Both the position numbers and the translations under genes were made by a program. The notes beneath the pieces were generated by a model. That model was not told the DNA's origin and ran no database searches. It worked only from the letters and a program-made list of their open reading frames with translations. Below, piece by piece: positions 33,704 through 42,829 of a stretch of DNA of 64,000 nt. The stretch is from contig NZ_VIWT01000004.1 in the NCBI RefSeq assembly GCF_007829815.1, positions 619,102-683,101 of the forward strand, written 5' to 3'. Origin of the DNA: Kitasatospora viridis. Its GTDB lineage: Bacteria; Actinomycetota; Actinomycetes; Streptomycetales; Streptomycetaceae. Each line of letters starts with the position of its first letter. The first letter of the stretch is position 1.

Positions 33704-33732
33704 TTGACTGAATTTTCAGTTGGGGGAAGGAT
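33704..33732 (+). promoter_or_regulatory. Second-operon (deiminase-3) promoter with TetR-type operator
   Basis: -35 TTGACT, 17-nt spacer, -10 AAGGAT. The 18-mer TGACTGAATTTTCAGTTG (33705-33722) matches the deiminase-1 site at 15 of 18 positions and contains the palindrome ACTGAATTTTCAGT. The architecture is the same as in the tatA and deiminase-1 promoters. Confidence 0.72.
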
Positions 33733-33786
33733 GCGGGGCACACCCCACCTCCCCTCCCCCGTTTCGGGACCCACCAGGGAGCATCG

Positions 33787-35037
33787 ATGGACACCTCGAT
33801 CCACACCCCCACCCCCACCCCCTCCCGCCGCCGGCTGCTGCAGTTCGGCGCGACCGCCCTCCCCCTGCTGGCCCTGGGCGCCGCCCTGCCCGGCACCGCC
33901 AGCGCGGCGAGCCCCACCGACGCCAGCAGCGCCGATAGCACCAGCACCGGCACCAGCGCCACCACCACCGCCGCCAACGCCACCCCGGCCGGTACCCCCA
34001 CCCTGCGGATGCCGGCGGAGACCGACCGCCACGACCGGACCTTCATGGCCTGGCCCGCGCTCTCCTCGATCTGGGGCAACCAGCTCTCGGGCGTGCGCAA
34101 CGACGTCGCCAACGTCGCCTACCAGATCTCCCGCTACGAACCGGTGGTGCTGGTCGCCCGTCCCGAGCAGGTGGCCGACGCGCAGTACGCCTGCGGCTCC
34201 GGCGCCTACTACCCGATCACCGTGCTCCCGATCGCCAACGACGACCTGTGGATCCGTGACTTCGGCCCGACCTTCGTGGTCGGCCCGGGCGCGATCGCCG
34301 GCGTGGACACCAACTTCAACGGCTGGGGCAAGACCGGCACTTCCTACTACCAGCCGTTCGCCGAGGACGCCGCGGTCGCCGCCACCCTGCTCGCCCAGTA
34401 CGGGGTGAACCGGATCCAGGCCCCGTTCACCGGCGAGGGCGGCGCGTTGGAGACCGACGGCCAGGGCACCCTGCTGGCCACCGTCAGCTCGCTGGTCAAC
34501 CCCAACCGCAACCCTGGCATGACGCAGGACCAGGTCGAGCAGGCGCTGAAGAGCGCCCTCGGGCAGGACAAGGTGATCTGGCTCGCCGGACTGGCCGGCC
34601 AGGACATCACCGACGACCACGTGGACTGCCTGGCCCGCTTCACCAGCCCCGGCCGGGTGATCCTCGACAAGCCGGGCCCGGGCACCGAGGCCCTGTGGGT
34701 CAACGTCTACAACCAGGCCAAGCAGGTGCTGCAGTCCGCCACCGACGCGCAGGGCCGCGCGCTGACCGTGATCGAACTCCCCGGCCCGGACCGCTCGTTG
34801 ATCCGCGGCACCGGCAAGGACTTCCTGTCCAGCTACACCAACTTCTACACCGCCAACGGCGCCGTCTTCGTGCCGCAGTTCGGCGACAGCGCCGCGGACG
34901 CCACCGCCTACTCGATCCTCCAGGCCGAGTTCCCCGGCCGGGACATCGTCCAGCTGAACATCGACAACATCGCCTCCGGCGGCGGCGGCATCCACTGCTC
35001 GACCCAGTCGCAGCCCAGCGTGCCCCCGGCCGTCTGA
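33787..35037 (+). CDS. Agmatine deiminase family enzyme 3, Tat-secreted
   Basis: 416 residues. ATG start with ggag 6 nt upstream. An N-terminal Thr/Pro run is followed by a Tat signal (SRRRLLQFGATALPLLALG...GTASA) without a lipobox, so it is probably released or wall-associated. Catalytic motifs: NDDLWIRDFGPTF, EGGALETDGQG, ITDDHVDCLARF, GGGGIHCSTQSQP with C404. A Ser/Thr-rich linker of ~50 residues precedes the enzyme fold. It is the first gene of the long operon that also encodes the peptide-type importer. Confidence 0.88.
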   Translation: MDTSIHTPTPTPSRRRLLQFGATALPLLALGAALPGTASAASPTDASSADSTSTGTSATTTAANATPAGTPTLRMPAETDRHDRTFMAWPALSSIWGNQLSGVRNDVANVAYQISRYEPVVLVARPEQVADAQYACGSGAYYPITVLPIANDDLWIRDFGPTFVVGPGAIAGVDTNFNGWGKTGTSYYQPFAEDAAVAATLLAQYGVNRIQAPFTGEGGALETDGQGTLLATVSSLVNPNRNPGMTQDQVEQALKSALGQDKVIWLAGLAGQDITDDHVDCLARFTSPGRVILDKPGPGTEALWVNVYNQAKQVLQSATDAQGRALTVIELPGPDRSLIRGTGKDFLSSYTNFYTANGAVFVPQFGDSAADATAYSILQAEFPGRDIVQLNIDNIASGGGGIHCSTQSQPSVPPAV

Positions 35038-35081
35038 GCGCCCCACAGACCCACAACAACCACCGCAGGGAGAGAACCACC

Positions 35082-36143
35082 GTGAGTTTCCGCATGCCCG
35101 CCGAGTGGACCGAGCACCAGGGCTGCCTGATGGCCTGGCCGGTCCGACCCGACCTGTGGGAAGGCGTGCTCGCCGAGACCAAGCAGGAGTACGCCGAGGT
35201 CGCCCGCGCCATCGCCCAGTTCGAACCGGTCACCATGGTCGCCCCGCCCGGTCACGGCGCCGAGGCCCAGGAGCTGTGCGGCGACGGGGTCACCGTGCTG
35301 GAGCTGCCGACCGACGACTCCTGGTTCCGCGACTCCGCGCCGATCTTCGTGCTCGACCAGGACGGCCGCCGGGCCGGCGTGGACTTCCGCTTCAACGCCT
35401 GGGGCCGCAAGCACCACCCCTTCGACGCCGACGACCGGATCAGCGCCCTGCTGCTGGAGCAGCTCGGCGACCCGGCGATCCGCTCCGAGATGATCCTCGA
35501 AGGCGGCGCGATCACGGTGGACGGCGAGGGCACCCTGATCACCACCGAGCAGTGCCTGCTCCACCCCAACCGCAACCCGGACCTGACCCGGGAGCAGATC
35601 GAGGCGGAGCTGAAGGACCGACTGGGCGTCAGCAAGGTGATCTGGCTGCCGTACGGCGGCCTGCTGGACGCCGAGACCGACGGCCACGTGGACGGGGTCT
35701 GCGCGTTCGTCGGCCCGGCCAAGGTCGTGGTGCAGCTCCCCGCCGACCCGAACCACCCGGACTACGTCCGGATGCGCGCCAACCGCGCCGTGCTGGAGCA
35801 CTCCACCGACGCCAAGGGGCGCCCCTTCGAGATCGTCGACCTCCCGCAGGCCGCCTTCGTCGAGGTGGCCGGGCACGAGGTCGAGGTCGGCTACCTGAAC
35901 TTCTACCTCGCCAACGGCGGGGTCGTCGTCCCGGTCGCGGACCACCCGGAGGACCGGGGCGCCCTCGACGTGATCGCCGCGGCCTGTCCCGGGCGCAAGG
36001 TGGTGGGCGTGCGGGCCCGCCTGCTGGCCCACGGCGGCGGCGGCATCCACTGCATCACCCAGCAGATCCCCGCCACCACCGGCACCACCAGCACCACCAG
36101 CACCGCCGCCGCCACCGAGCAGTCCCCCGCCCCCGGCGCCTGA
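35082..36143 (+). CDS. aguA: Agmatine deiminase 4 (cytosolic, closest to canonical AguA)
   Basis: 353 residues from a GTG with gggagag about 8 nt upstream. No signal. The sequence starts FRMPAEWTEHQGCLMAWP, the standard AguA opening. Catalytic motifs: DDSWFRDSAPIF, EGGAITVDGEG, ETDGHVDGVCAF and GGGGIHCITQQIP with C324, matching proven agmatine deiminases. HPNRNPDLTREQIEAEL is also canonical. It should convert agmatine to N-carbamoylputrescine in the cytoplasm. A Thr/Ser/Ala tail of ~23 residues is extra. It sits between the secreted deiminase-3 and the importer's binding protein. No aguB (N-carbamoylputrescine amidase) is in the window. Confidence 0.88.
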   Translation: MSFRMPAEWTEHQGCLMAWPVRPDLWEGVLAETKQEYAEVARAIAQFEPVTMVAPPGHGAEAQELCGDGVTVLELPTDDSWFRDSAPIFVLDQDGRRAGVDFRFNAWGRKHHPFDADDRISALLLEQLGDPAIRSEMILEGGAITVDGEGTLITTEQCLLHPNRNPDLTREQIEAELKDRLGVSKVIWLPYGGLLDAETDGHVDGVCAFVGPAKVVVQLPADPNHPDYVRMRANRAVLEHSTDAKGRPFEIVDLPQAAFVEVAGHEVEVGYLNFYLANGGVVVPVADHPEDRGALDVIAAACPGRKVVGVRARLLAHGGGGIHCITQQIPATTGTTSTTSTAAATEQSPAPGA

Positions 36144-36171
36144 CCCACCCTCACCTGCCAAGGATCCGCCG

Positions 36172-37815
36172 ATGACCCTCACCCCACGCCGCCCCGCCCG
36201 GGGCGGAAGAGCCGTCAGCCTGGCCCTCGCGTCGCTCAGCGCGTTCGCGCTGGTGACCGCCTGCGCCGGCCCGCCCCGGCAGAGCGGTGACCAACTGCCC
36301 TTCAAGCTCTCCGCCGGCACCCCCGCCGCGAAGGGCGAGATCGACTCGTTCAGCTGGGCCACCTACGCCGAGCCGCCGACCCTGGACTACATCCAGGCGT
36401 TCGACTACCCGCAGAACACCATCCTCTCCAACGTCTGCGAAAGCCTGATGCGGTGGACCCCGCAGCTGACCGAGCAGCCGGGGCTGGCCGAGCAGGCCAC
36501 CAACCCGGACCCGAACACCTGGGTCTTCGACCTGCGGCCGAACGTGCGGTTCCACGACGGCGGCACGATGACCGCCGACGACGTGGTCTTCAGCCTGAAC
36601 CGGCAGATGGACCCGAACAACAGCTCCGCCTGGGCCAGCGTCTTCCAGAACGTCGACTCGATCACCAAGACCGGCCCGCTCCAGGTGACCGTCAAGCTCA
36701 AGTCGCCGGACTCGCAGTTCCTCCAGTACATGGCGACCACGGCCGGAGTGGTCGCGAGCGCCCAGGGCGTGCAGGCGGCCGGCAAGGACTACGGCACCAC
36801 CGGCAGCCTGGACTGCACCGGCCCGTTCAAGCTGGGCACCTGGACCAAGGGGCAGTCCCTGAACCTGGACCGGTTCGACGGCTACTGGGGCACCAAGGCG
36901 AAGGCCAAGCAGGTCGTCTTCAAGTTCCTCACCGACTCCTCGGCCCGCACCAACGCGCTGCTCACCGGCGACGTCGACGGCGGTTACCTGATCCCCTCGG
37001 AGAGCTACGCCCACCTGCGCAACACCAGCGCCGGCACGCTCTACTTCGGCGAGGGCCTGAGCACCGTCAACGTCAACATCACCAACATGCAGGGGGCGCT
37101 CGGCGACGTCCGGGTCCGCAAGGCGCTCTCGCTGGCGCTGGACCGCTCCGGCTTCGTCAACACCGGCCTGGGCGGGGCCGGCACGGTGACCACCTCGCTG
37201 ACCGCGAAGGCCGCCTGGAGCGCCGACCCGAACGCGCAGGCCGCCGCCTTCAACGGCCTGCCGCCGACCGCCGCGGACATCGCGCAGGCCACCCAGCTGG
37301 TCAAGGACGCCGGCGCCACCGGCAAGACGCTGACCATGGCGACCAGCTCGATCGGCCAGGACGTCTCGCTGCTGGCCACCGCCGTGCAGTCGGCCGGCGC
37401 CCGGATCGGGCTGAACATCCAGCTGAAGACGATCGCCCCGAACGCCTTCACCGCGCTCTTCACCGACCCCAAGGCGCGGGACGGGATCGACATGTTCCCG
37501 GAGACCTACTACCTGTCCATCACCGACCCGATGGACCTGCTCACCAACTTCCAGACCGGCTCCTACCAGAACTACTCCGGCTACAGCGACAAGTCCTACG
37601 ACGACCTGGCCAAGCAGGCCATCGGGACCTACGACCCGGCCCAGCGGCTGTCCCTGGAAGCCCAGTTGAACCAGAAGGCGGCCGACCAGGTGCTCTGGAT
37701 CCCGGTCGCCGAGTGGCCCACCTCGCTCTTCCTGAACAAGCGGATCACCGGCGCCCCGACGACCATCTCCTACCTCTACTACCCGTGGGCGGCCGACGTG
37801 GGGGCCGCGCAGTGA
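36172..37815 (+). CDS. ABC transporter substrate-binding lipoprotein, oligopeptide/dipeptide family (SBP_bac_5)
   Basis: 547 residues. ATG start with aagga about 6 nt upstream. A lipoprotein signal (LALASLSAFALVTAC) anchors it outside. The family signature NTWVFDLRPNVRFHDGGTMTADDVVFSLNRQMDP and later GEGLSTVNVNITNMQGALGDVRVRKALSLALDR fit the cluster-C peptide/nickel/opine-binding group. Substrates of this family include peptides, nickel chelates and modified amino acids. In this operon an arginine-like, agmatine-like or peptide ligand is likely, but the pocket cannot be read by eye. It overlaps the first permease gene by 4 bp (GTGA). Confidence 0.9.
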   Translation: MTLTPRRPARGGRAVSLALASLSAFALVTACAGPPRQSGDQLPFKLSAGTPAAKGEIDSFSWATYAEPPTLDYIQAFDYPQNTILSNVCESLMRWTPQLTEQPGLAEQATNPDPNTWVFDLRPNVRFHDGGTMTADDVVFSLNRQMDPNNSSAWASVFQNVDSITKTGPLQVTVKLKSPDSQFLQYMATTAGVVASAQGVQAAGKDYGTTGSLDCTGPFKLGTWTKGQSLNLDRFDGYWGTKAKAKQVVFKFLTDSSARTNALLTGDVDGGYLIPSESYAHLRNTSAGTLYFGEGLSTVNVNITNMQGALGDVRVRKALSLALDRSGFVNTGLGGAGTVTTSLTAKAAWSADPNAQAAAFNGLPPTAADIAQATQLVKDAGATGKTLTMATSSIGQDVSLLATAVQSAGARIGLNIQLKTIAPNAFTALFTDPKARDGIDMFPETYYLSITDPMDLLTNFQTGSYQNYSGYSDKSYDDLAKQAIGTYDPAQRLSLEAQLNQKAADQVLWIPVAEWPTSLFLNKRITGAPTTISYLYYPWAADVGAAQ

Positions 37816-38771
37816 GCTTCCTGAGGTTCGCCCTCCGGCGGCTGCTGGAGATGGCCGTCACCCTGCTCGGCGCCTCCTTCGTCATCTTCGGTGCGATGTA
37901 CCTGGCGCCGGGCGACCCGGCGAGTTTCCTCCTGTCCGGGCGGTCGGCCTCGCCGGCCGCCCTGGCGGCGATCAACGCGCAGTACCACCTGAACGACCCG
38001 TTCGCGGTGCGCTACTTCCGCTGGCTCGGCCAGATCGCGCACGGCGACTTCGGCCGCTCGATCGAGTACCGCACCGACGTCTCCCGGCTGCTCGCCGACC
38101 GGCTGCCCAGCACGCTGACCCTGGTCGCCATGTCGCTGCTGCTGGTGCTGGCCATCGGCCTGCTGCTCGGCTGGGTCGGCGCGGTGCGCGGCGGCGCGAC
38201 CGACTCGACCATCCTGGTCACCACCACGGTGGCGGTCGGCACCCCGTCCTTCGTCGCGGCGGTGCTGCTCCAGGGCCTGTTCGCGGTCCGGCTGGGCTGG
38301 TTCCCGACCGGCGGCACCGGCCAGGGCTTCGCCGACACCGTCTGGCACCTCACCCTGCCGGCCGTGGCGCTGGCCCTCTACCTGATCGGCATGCTAGCCC
38401 GGGTCACCCGGGCGGCGATGCTGGAGCAGCTGGCGGGCGAGCACGTCGCGGTGGCCCGCAGCCGCGGGGTGCCGGAGCGTCAGGTGATCTGGCGTCACGT
38501 CTTCCGCAACGCGCTCGGCACCGTGCTCACCACCGCCGGCCTGATCGTCTCCACCCTGCTGATCTGCACCGTGCTGGTGGAGTCCGCGTTCAGCATCGGC
38601 GGCATCGGCCAGCTCCTCGAACTGGCCACCACCACCAAGGACTTCCCCACCGTGCAGGCCATCTCCCTGCTGATCGTCGCACTCTTCATGGTGGTGAACC
38701 TGGTGGTCGATCTGCTCCACCCGCTGGTCGATCCCCGGATCACCCTGAACGACCGGAGGTCGGCCGGATGA
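37812..38771 (+). CDS. ABC permease, DppB/OppB type
   Basis: 319 residues from a GTG overlapping the binding-protein stop. N-terminal LRFALRRLLEMAVTLLGASFVIFGAMYLAPGDP is the DppB opening. About six transmembrane helices and the cytoplasmic coupling EAA loop AGEHVAVARSRGVPERQVIWRHVFRNAL are present. It forms half of the import channel with the next gene. The junction with the next gene is another 4-bp ATGA overlap, so all importer parts are tightly coupled. Confidence 0.92.
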   Translation: MSFLRFALRRLLEMAVTLLGASFVIFGAMYLAPGDPASFLLSGRSASPAALAAINAQYHLNDPFAVRYFRWLGQIAHGDFGRSIEYRTDVSRLLADRLPSTLTLVAMSLLLVLAIGLLLGWVGAVRGGATDSTILVTTTVAVGTPSFVAAVLLQGLFAVRLGWFPTGGTGQGFADTVWHLTLPAVALALYLIGMLARVTRAAMLEQLAGEHVAVARSRGVPERQVIWRHVFRNALGTVLTTAGLIVSTLLICTVLVESAFSIGGIGQLLELATTTKDFPTVQAISLLIVALFMVVNLVVDLLHPLVDPRITLNDRRSAG

Positions 38772-39625
38772 CCCTGGCCCTCACCCGCCGCCGCGGCCTC
38801 GGCAGGCTGCGCACCGCCCGGCAGCCGCTCTACCTGGTCTGCCTCGGCTTCGTGGTGCTGGTGGTGCTGGCCGCGCTGCTGGCCCCCTGGCTGGCACCGA
38901 GCGACCCGAACGCGGTCGACCTCGGCAACGCGCTGGCCGGTCCCACCGGCGGCCACCCGCTCGGCGTGGACGCCTCCGGGCGGGACACCCTCTCGCGGCT
39001 GCTGCTCGGCGCCCGCACCTCACTGCTCGGCCCGCTCGGCGTGGTGGTCTTCTCCACCGTGGCCGGGCTCGCCGTCGGGGTGGCGGCCGGCTGGCGCGGC
39101 GGTTGGCTGGACTCGGTGCTCTCCCGGGCCACCGAGCTGGTCTTCGCCTTCCCCGGGATGCTGCTGGCGATCCTGGTCGTCTCGATCTACGGCGAGGGCC
39201 TGCTCGCCCCGGTGCTCGCCCTCGCGCTGGCCTACCTGCCGTACGTGGCGCGGCTGGCCCGCGCGCTGGTGCTCGCCGAGCGCGAGCGCCCCTACGTCGC
39301 CGCCTACCGGGTGCAGGGCCACTCGGTCTGGCAGATCTGCCTGCGGCACGTGATCCCCAACATCGCCCCGGTGGTGCTCGCCCAGTCCACCATCAACTTC
39401 GGCTACGCCCTGATCGACCTCGCCGGCCTGTCGTTCCTCGGGGTCGGGGTGCCCGCGCTCACCCCCGACTGGGGGCGGATGGTCTTCGACGGCCAGACCG
39501 CGATCCAGCGCGGCTACCCGCTCTCCGCGGTGCTGCCGTGCCTGGCGATCGTGCTGACCGTGGTCGCGTTCAACGTGGTCGGCGAGCGCTGGGCCGACCA
39601 GGTCGCCAGGAGGGATGACCGATGA
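38768..39625 (+). CDS. ABC permease, DppC/OppC type
   Basis: 285 residues. Opening LVVLAALLAPWLAPSDPNAVDLGNALAGPTGGHPLGVDASGRDTLSRLLLGARTSL is the DppC hallmark (HPLGTDxxGRDxxSRxxxG). The EAA loop ERPYVAAYRVQGHSVWQICLRHVIPN is intact. About six transmembrane helices. It pairs with the preceding permease and ends with a 4-bp overlap into the first ATPase gene. Confidence 0.92.
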   Translation: MTLALTRRRGLGRLRTARQPLYLVCLGFVVLVVLAALLAPWLAPSDPNAVDLGNALAGPTGGHPLGVDASGRDTLSRLLLGARTSLLGPLGVVVFSTVAGLAVGVAAGWRGGWLDSVLSRATELVFAFPGMLLAILVVSIYGEGLLAPVLALALAYLPYVARLARALVLAERERPYVAAYRVQGHSVWQICLRHVIPNIAPVVLAQSTINFGYALIDLAGLSFLGVGVPALTPDWGRMVFDGQTAIQRGYPLSAVLPCLAIVLTVVAFNVVGERWADQVARRDDR

Positions 39626-40647
39626 CCCCCACCCTCGACACCCGCACGGTCGAGGACCGCGGCTCCCGGGCCCGCACCCTCGACGTCCACGGGCTGCGGC
39701 TGCGCCTGCCCGGCACCGCCCGGCCGGTGCTGGACGGGGTCGACCTGCACGTCGGGCCCGGCGAGACCGTCGCCCTGGTCGGCGAGTCGGGCTCCGGCAA
39801 GACCCTCACCTCGCGCGCCGTGCTGCGGCTGCTGCCCAGCGGCGCCGTGGCCGAGGGCGAGGTGGCGGTGGCCGGCGAGGACGTGCTGACGATGGATCAG
39901 CAACGCCTGCGCCTGCTGCGGGCCGGCCAGGTCGCCATGGTGTTCCAGGATCCGCGGGCCGCCGTCAACCCGCTGCGCAAGGTCGGCGACTTCCTCACCG
40001 AGTCGCTGCGCCTGACCGGCGGCGTGGACCGGGCGGCGGCCGACCGGCGGGCCACCGAGCTGCTGGAGGCCGTCGGGCTGACCGGGGCGGTGCTCGACCG
40101 CTACCCGGGCCAGCTCTCCGGCGGCATGCTGCAGCGCGTGGTGATCGCCGCGGCGCTGATGGGCGACCCGATCCTGCTGCTCGCCGACGAGCCGACCACC
40201 GCGCTCGACGTCACCAGTCAGGCCGAAGTCGTCGCCCTGCTCGGCGAGTTGCAGGAGCGCTTCGGCACCGCACTGCTCTTCGTGACGCACGACCTGGGGC
40301 TGGCCGCCGCGATCAGCGACCGGGTCTGCGTGATGTACGCGGGGCGGATCGTGGAGACCGGGCCGGCCGGGGCGTTGTTCGCCGCGCCGCGCCACCCGTA
40401 CACCATGGCCCTGCTCGCGGCCACTCCGCACCTGGCCGGGCCGACCGGTCGGCTCGCCGCGATCGACGGGCAACCGCCCGATCTGCGCGAGGAGTTGACG
40501 GGCTGTTCGTTCGCCCCGCGGTGCCGGTTCGCGACCGCGATCTGCCGCGAGCAGGCCCCCGAGCCGCGACCGGCGCCCGGCGAGCCGGGCCGGCTGGCCG
40601 CCTGCCACCACAGCGACAGCCTCGAAGGGAGCGCCGCCGATGCCTGA
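39622..40647 (+). CDS. ABC ATPase, DppD/OppD type
   Basis: 341 residues. Walker A GESGSGKTLTSRAV, Q-loop VFQDP, signature LSGGMLQRVVIAAAL, Walker B LLLADEPTTALDV and H-loop FVTHDL are all intact. The C-terminal oligopeptide-transporter domain has CSFAPRCRFATAICREQAPE, with cysteines that in some relatives bind an Fe-S cluster. It powers the importer together with the next gene, which it overlaps by 8 bp. Confidence 0.93.
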   Translation: MTPTLDTRTVEDRGSRARTLDVHGLRLRLPGTARPVLDGVDLHVGPGETVALVGESGSGKTLTSRAVLRLLPSGAVAEGEVAVAGEDVLTMDQQRLRLLRAGQVAMVFQDPRAAVNPLRKVGDFLTESLRLTGGVDRAAADRRATELLEAVGLTGAVLDRYPGQLSGGMLQRVVIAAALMGDPILLLADEPTTALDVTSQAEVVALLGELQERFGTALLFVTHDLGLAAAISDRVCVMYAGRIVETGPAGALFAAPRHPYTMALLAATPHLAGPTGRLAAIDGQPPDLREELTGCSFAPRCRFATAICREQAPEPRPAPGEPGRLAACHHSDSLEGSAADA

Positions 40648-41560
40648 GCCGACGACTGAGCGGACGACTGAGCCGACGACTGGACCGACGACTGCGGCCG
40701 TACTCGAAGTCACCGGCCTGCGAAGGACGTTCGGCACCGTCCGGGCCGTGGACGAGGTCTCCTTCACGCTCGCCGCGGGCGGCTCGCTCGGGATCGTCGG
40801 CGAGTCCGGCTCGGGCAAGACCAGCACCGCGAAGATCATCGTCGGACTGGACCGGGCCGACGGCGGACAGGTGCTGCTGAACGGGCGGGACCGCACCGCG
40901 CGGGCCCGGGGCAAGGCCCAGCGGCTGGCCCGGGCCCGGGAGATCCAGATGGTCTTCCAAGACCCGTTCCTCTCGCTGGACCCGCGCACCAGCGTCGAGG
41001 GGGTGCTCCGCGAGACCCTGCGGCTGCACTTCCCCGGCACCGACCACGCGGGCCGGATCGCCGAACTCCTCGACCAGGTGGGCCTCGGCACCCGCGCCGC
41101 CTCGGCGCTGCCCCGCCAACTCTCCGGCGGCCAGCGCCAGCGCGTGGCGATCGCCCGCGCGCTGGCCGTGCAGCCGACCGTGATGGTGCTGGACGAGGCG
41201 GTGGCCGCGCTGGACGTCTCGGTGCAGGCGCAGGTGCTCAACCTGCTGGCCGACATCCGCGAACAGACCGGGATCGGCTACCTGTTCATCACCCACGACC
41301 TGGGCGTGGTGCGCTGCGTCACCGAGCAGGTGATCGTGATGCGGCACGGCCGGATCGTCGAACAGGGCCGCACGGCCGAGGTGCTGGCCGAGCCCCGGCA
41401 CCCGTACACCCGGCTGCTGCTGGAGTCCGTGCCGCGACCCGGCTGGGATCCGCAGCAGATCGCCGCCGCCCGCCGGGCGCTGCGGGACGGGGAAACGGGC
41501 AGGGAACCTGACGGAGAACCGATTCGCCCGGATGGCGGGGTGCGGCGCGCCGAATCCTGA
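40640..41560 (+). CDS. ABC ATPase, DppF/OppF type
   Basis: 306 residues. Walker A GESGSGKTSTAKIIVGL, signature LSGGQRQRVAIARAL, Walker B VMVLDEAVAALDV (Ala replaces the usual Thr/Ser after EA, tolerated in relatives), H-loop FITHDL. The N-terminus carries four PTTE/PTTG repeats encoded by a 12-bp DNA repeat (gagccgacgact type), a recent-looking expansion outside the fold. The C-terminal Dpp-specific extension is short. It is the last importer gene; deiminase-5 follows after 57 bp. Confidence 0.92.
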   Translation: MPEPTTERTTEPTTGPTTAAVLEVTGLRRTFGTVRAVDEVSFTLAAGGSLGIVGESGSGKTSTAKIIVGLDRADGGQVLLNGRDRTARARGKAQRLARAREIQMVFQDPFLSLDPRTSVEGVLRETLRLHFPGTDHAGRIAELLDQVGLGTRAASALPRQLSGGQRQRVAIARALAVQPTVMVLDEAVAALDVSVQAQVLNLLADIREQTGIGYLFITHDLGVVRCVTEQVIVMRHGRIVEQGRTAEVLAEPRHPYTRLLLESVPRPGWDPQQIAAARRALRDGETGREPDGEPIRPDGGVRRAES

Positions 41561-41617
41561 CCCGGCGCTCCGTATCGTGCAGCGGGTAGCCGTCACCGAC
41601 CCGCACCCGAGGCCGCC

Positions 41618-42829
41618 ATGGAGTACCCCCCGCCGTCCCGCCGCGCACTGCTGCGCTCCGGGCTGACGCTCGCCGGGCTGGCACTGGTCGAGGGCTGCTC
41701 GTCGAGTTCCTCGGACTCATCGGGCTCCTCGGGCGGGCAGCAGCCGAGCGGCTCGTCGGCCCCGACCGGCGAGAACCCCTCGGCCCCGGCCTCCACCTCG
41801 ACCGCCGCGGCTGCGACGATGCCGGCCGAGTCACAGCCCCACACCCGCACCTTCATGGCCTGGCCGGCCCTGGAGGAGGCGTGGGGCGACCAACTCGGCG
41901 GCGTGCGGCAGGACATCGCGGGCCTGGCCCAGGCCATCGCCGGCTTCGAGCCGGTGGTGCTGATGGCCCGCAGCGACCAGGCCGACCAGGCCCGGCAGAT
42001 GTGCGGCTCCTCGGTCGAGGTGATCGAGCTGACCGTCGACGACCTGTGGGCCCGCGACACCGGGCCGACCTTCGTGCTCGGCCCGCAGGGCCTGAGCGGA
42101 GTGGACCTCAACTTCAACGGCTGGGGCAACAAGCAGACCCACGCCAACGACAGCCAGGTGGCCCAGAACCTGCTCGCGCACTACAAGATCCCGCGCACCC
42201 AGGCGCCGATCACCGGCGAGGGCGGCGGCATCGAGGTGGACGGCGAGGGCACCCTGATGGCCTGTGAGAGCTCCTGGGTGAACGACAACCGCAACCCCGG
42301 GAAGTCCCGCGACCAGATCGAGGCCGCCTTCAAGGACCTGTTCGGGGTGACCAAGGTGGTCTGGGTCAAGGGCGTGGCGGGACAGGACATCACCGACTGC
42401 CACATCGACGCGCTGGCCCGGTTCGGCTCCACCGGTACGGTGCTGCTGCACCGGCCCGGTGCCAACACCCCGCCGGACGTCTGGAGCCAGGCCTCCGACC
42501 AGGCCCTCCAGGTGCTGAACTCGGCCACCGACGCCAAGGGCCGCAGCCTGAAGGTGGTGCAGGTCCCGGAACCGGACTTCAACCTGATCTCGGGCTCCGG
42601 CAAGAACTTCCTGGCCACCTACATCAACTACTACGTGGTCAACGGCGGGGTGATCGTGCCGAAGTTCGGCGACCAGTCGGCTGACGCCAACGCGGCGGGC
42701 ATCATCCAGGACCAGTACCCGGGCCGGAAGGTCGTCCAGGTGTCGATCGACCACATCGCCTCCGGCGGCGGCGGCATCCACTGCTCCACCCAGCAGCAGC
42801 CGGCCGTGCCCAACTCCTCGGGTTCATGA
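41618..42829 (+). CDS. Agmatine deiminase family enzyme 5, Tat lipoprotein
   Basis: 403 residues. ATG start; the nearest purine-rich sequence (gagg) is 4-8 nt upstream. Tat motif SRRALLRSG and lipobox LVEGC are followed by a Ser/Gly linker. Catalytic motifs: DDLWARDTGPTF, EGGGIEVDGEG, ITDCHIDALARF, GGGGIHCSTQQQP with C389. Predicted to be tethered outside, like deiminase-2. The stop overlaps the DUF4436 start by 4 bp, so the two proteins are made together and may interact at the membrane. Confidence 0.88.
   Translation: MEYPPPSRRALLRSGLTLAGLALVEGCSSSSSDSSGSSGGQQPSGSSAPTGENPSAPASTSTAAAATMPAESQPHTRTFMAWPALEEAWGDQLGGVRQDIAGLAQAIAGFEPVVLMARSDQADQARQMCGSSVEVIELTVDDLWARDTGPTFVLGPQGLSGVDLNFNGWGNKQTHANDSQVAQNLLAHYKIPRTQAPITGEGGGIEVDGEGTLMACESSWVNDNRNPGKSRDQIEAAFKDLFGVTKVVWVKGVAGQDITDCHIDALARFGSTGTVLLHRPGANTPPDVWSQASDQALQVLNSATDAKGRSLKVVQVPEPDFNLISGSGKNFLATYINYYVVNGGVIVPKFGDQSADANAAGIIQDQYPGRKVVQVSIDHIASGGGGIHCSTQQQPAVPNSSGS

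Noticed and set aside
40640..40700. 12-bp repeat at the start of the DppF-type gene as a regulatory element
   Set aside because: It lies in frame and encodes PTTE/PTTG repeats after the start codon. Best seen as a coding microsatellite.
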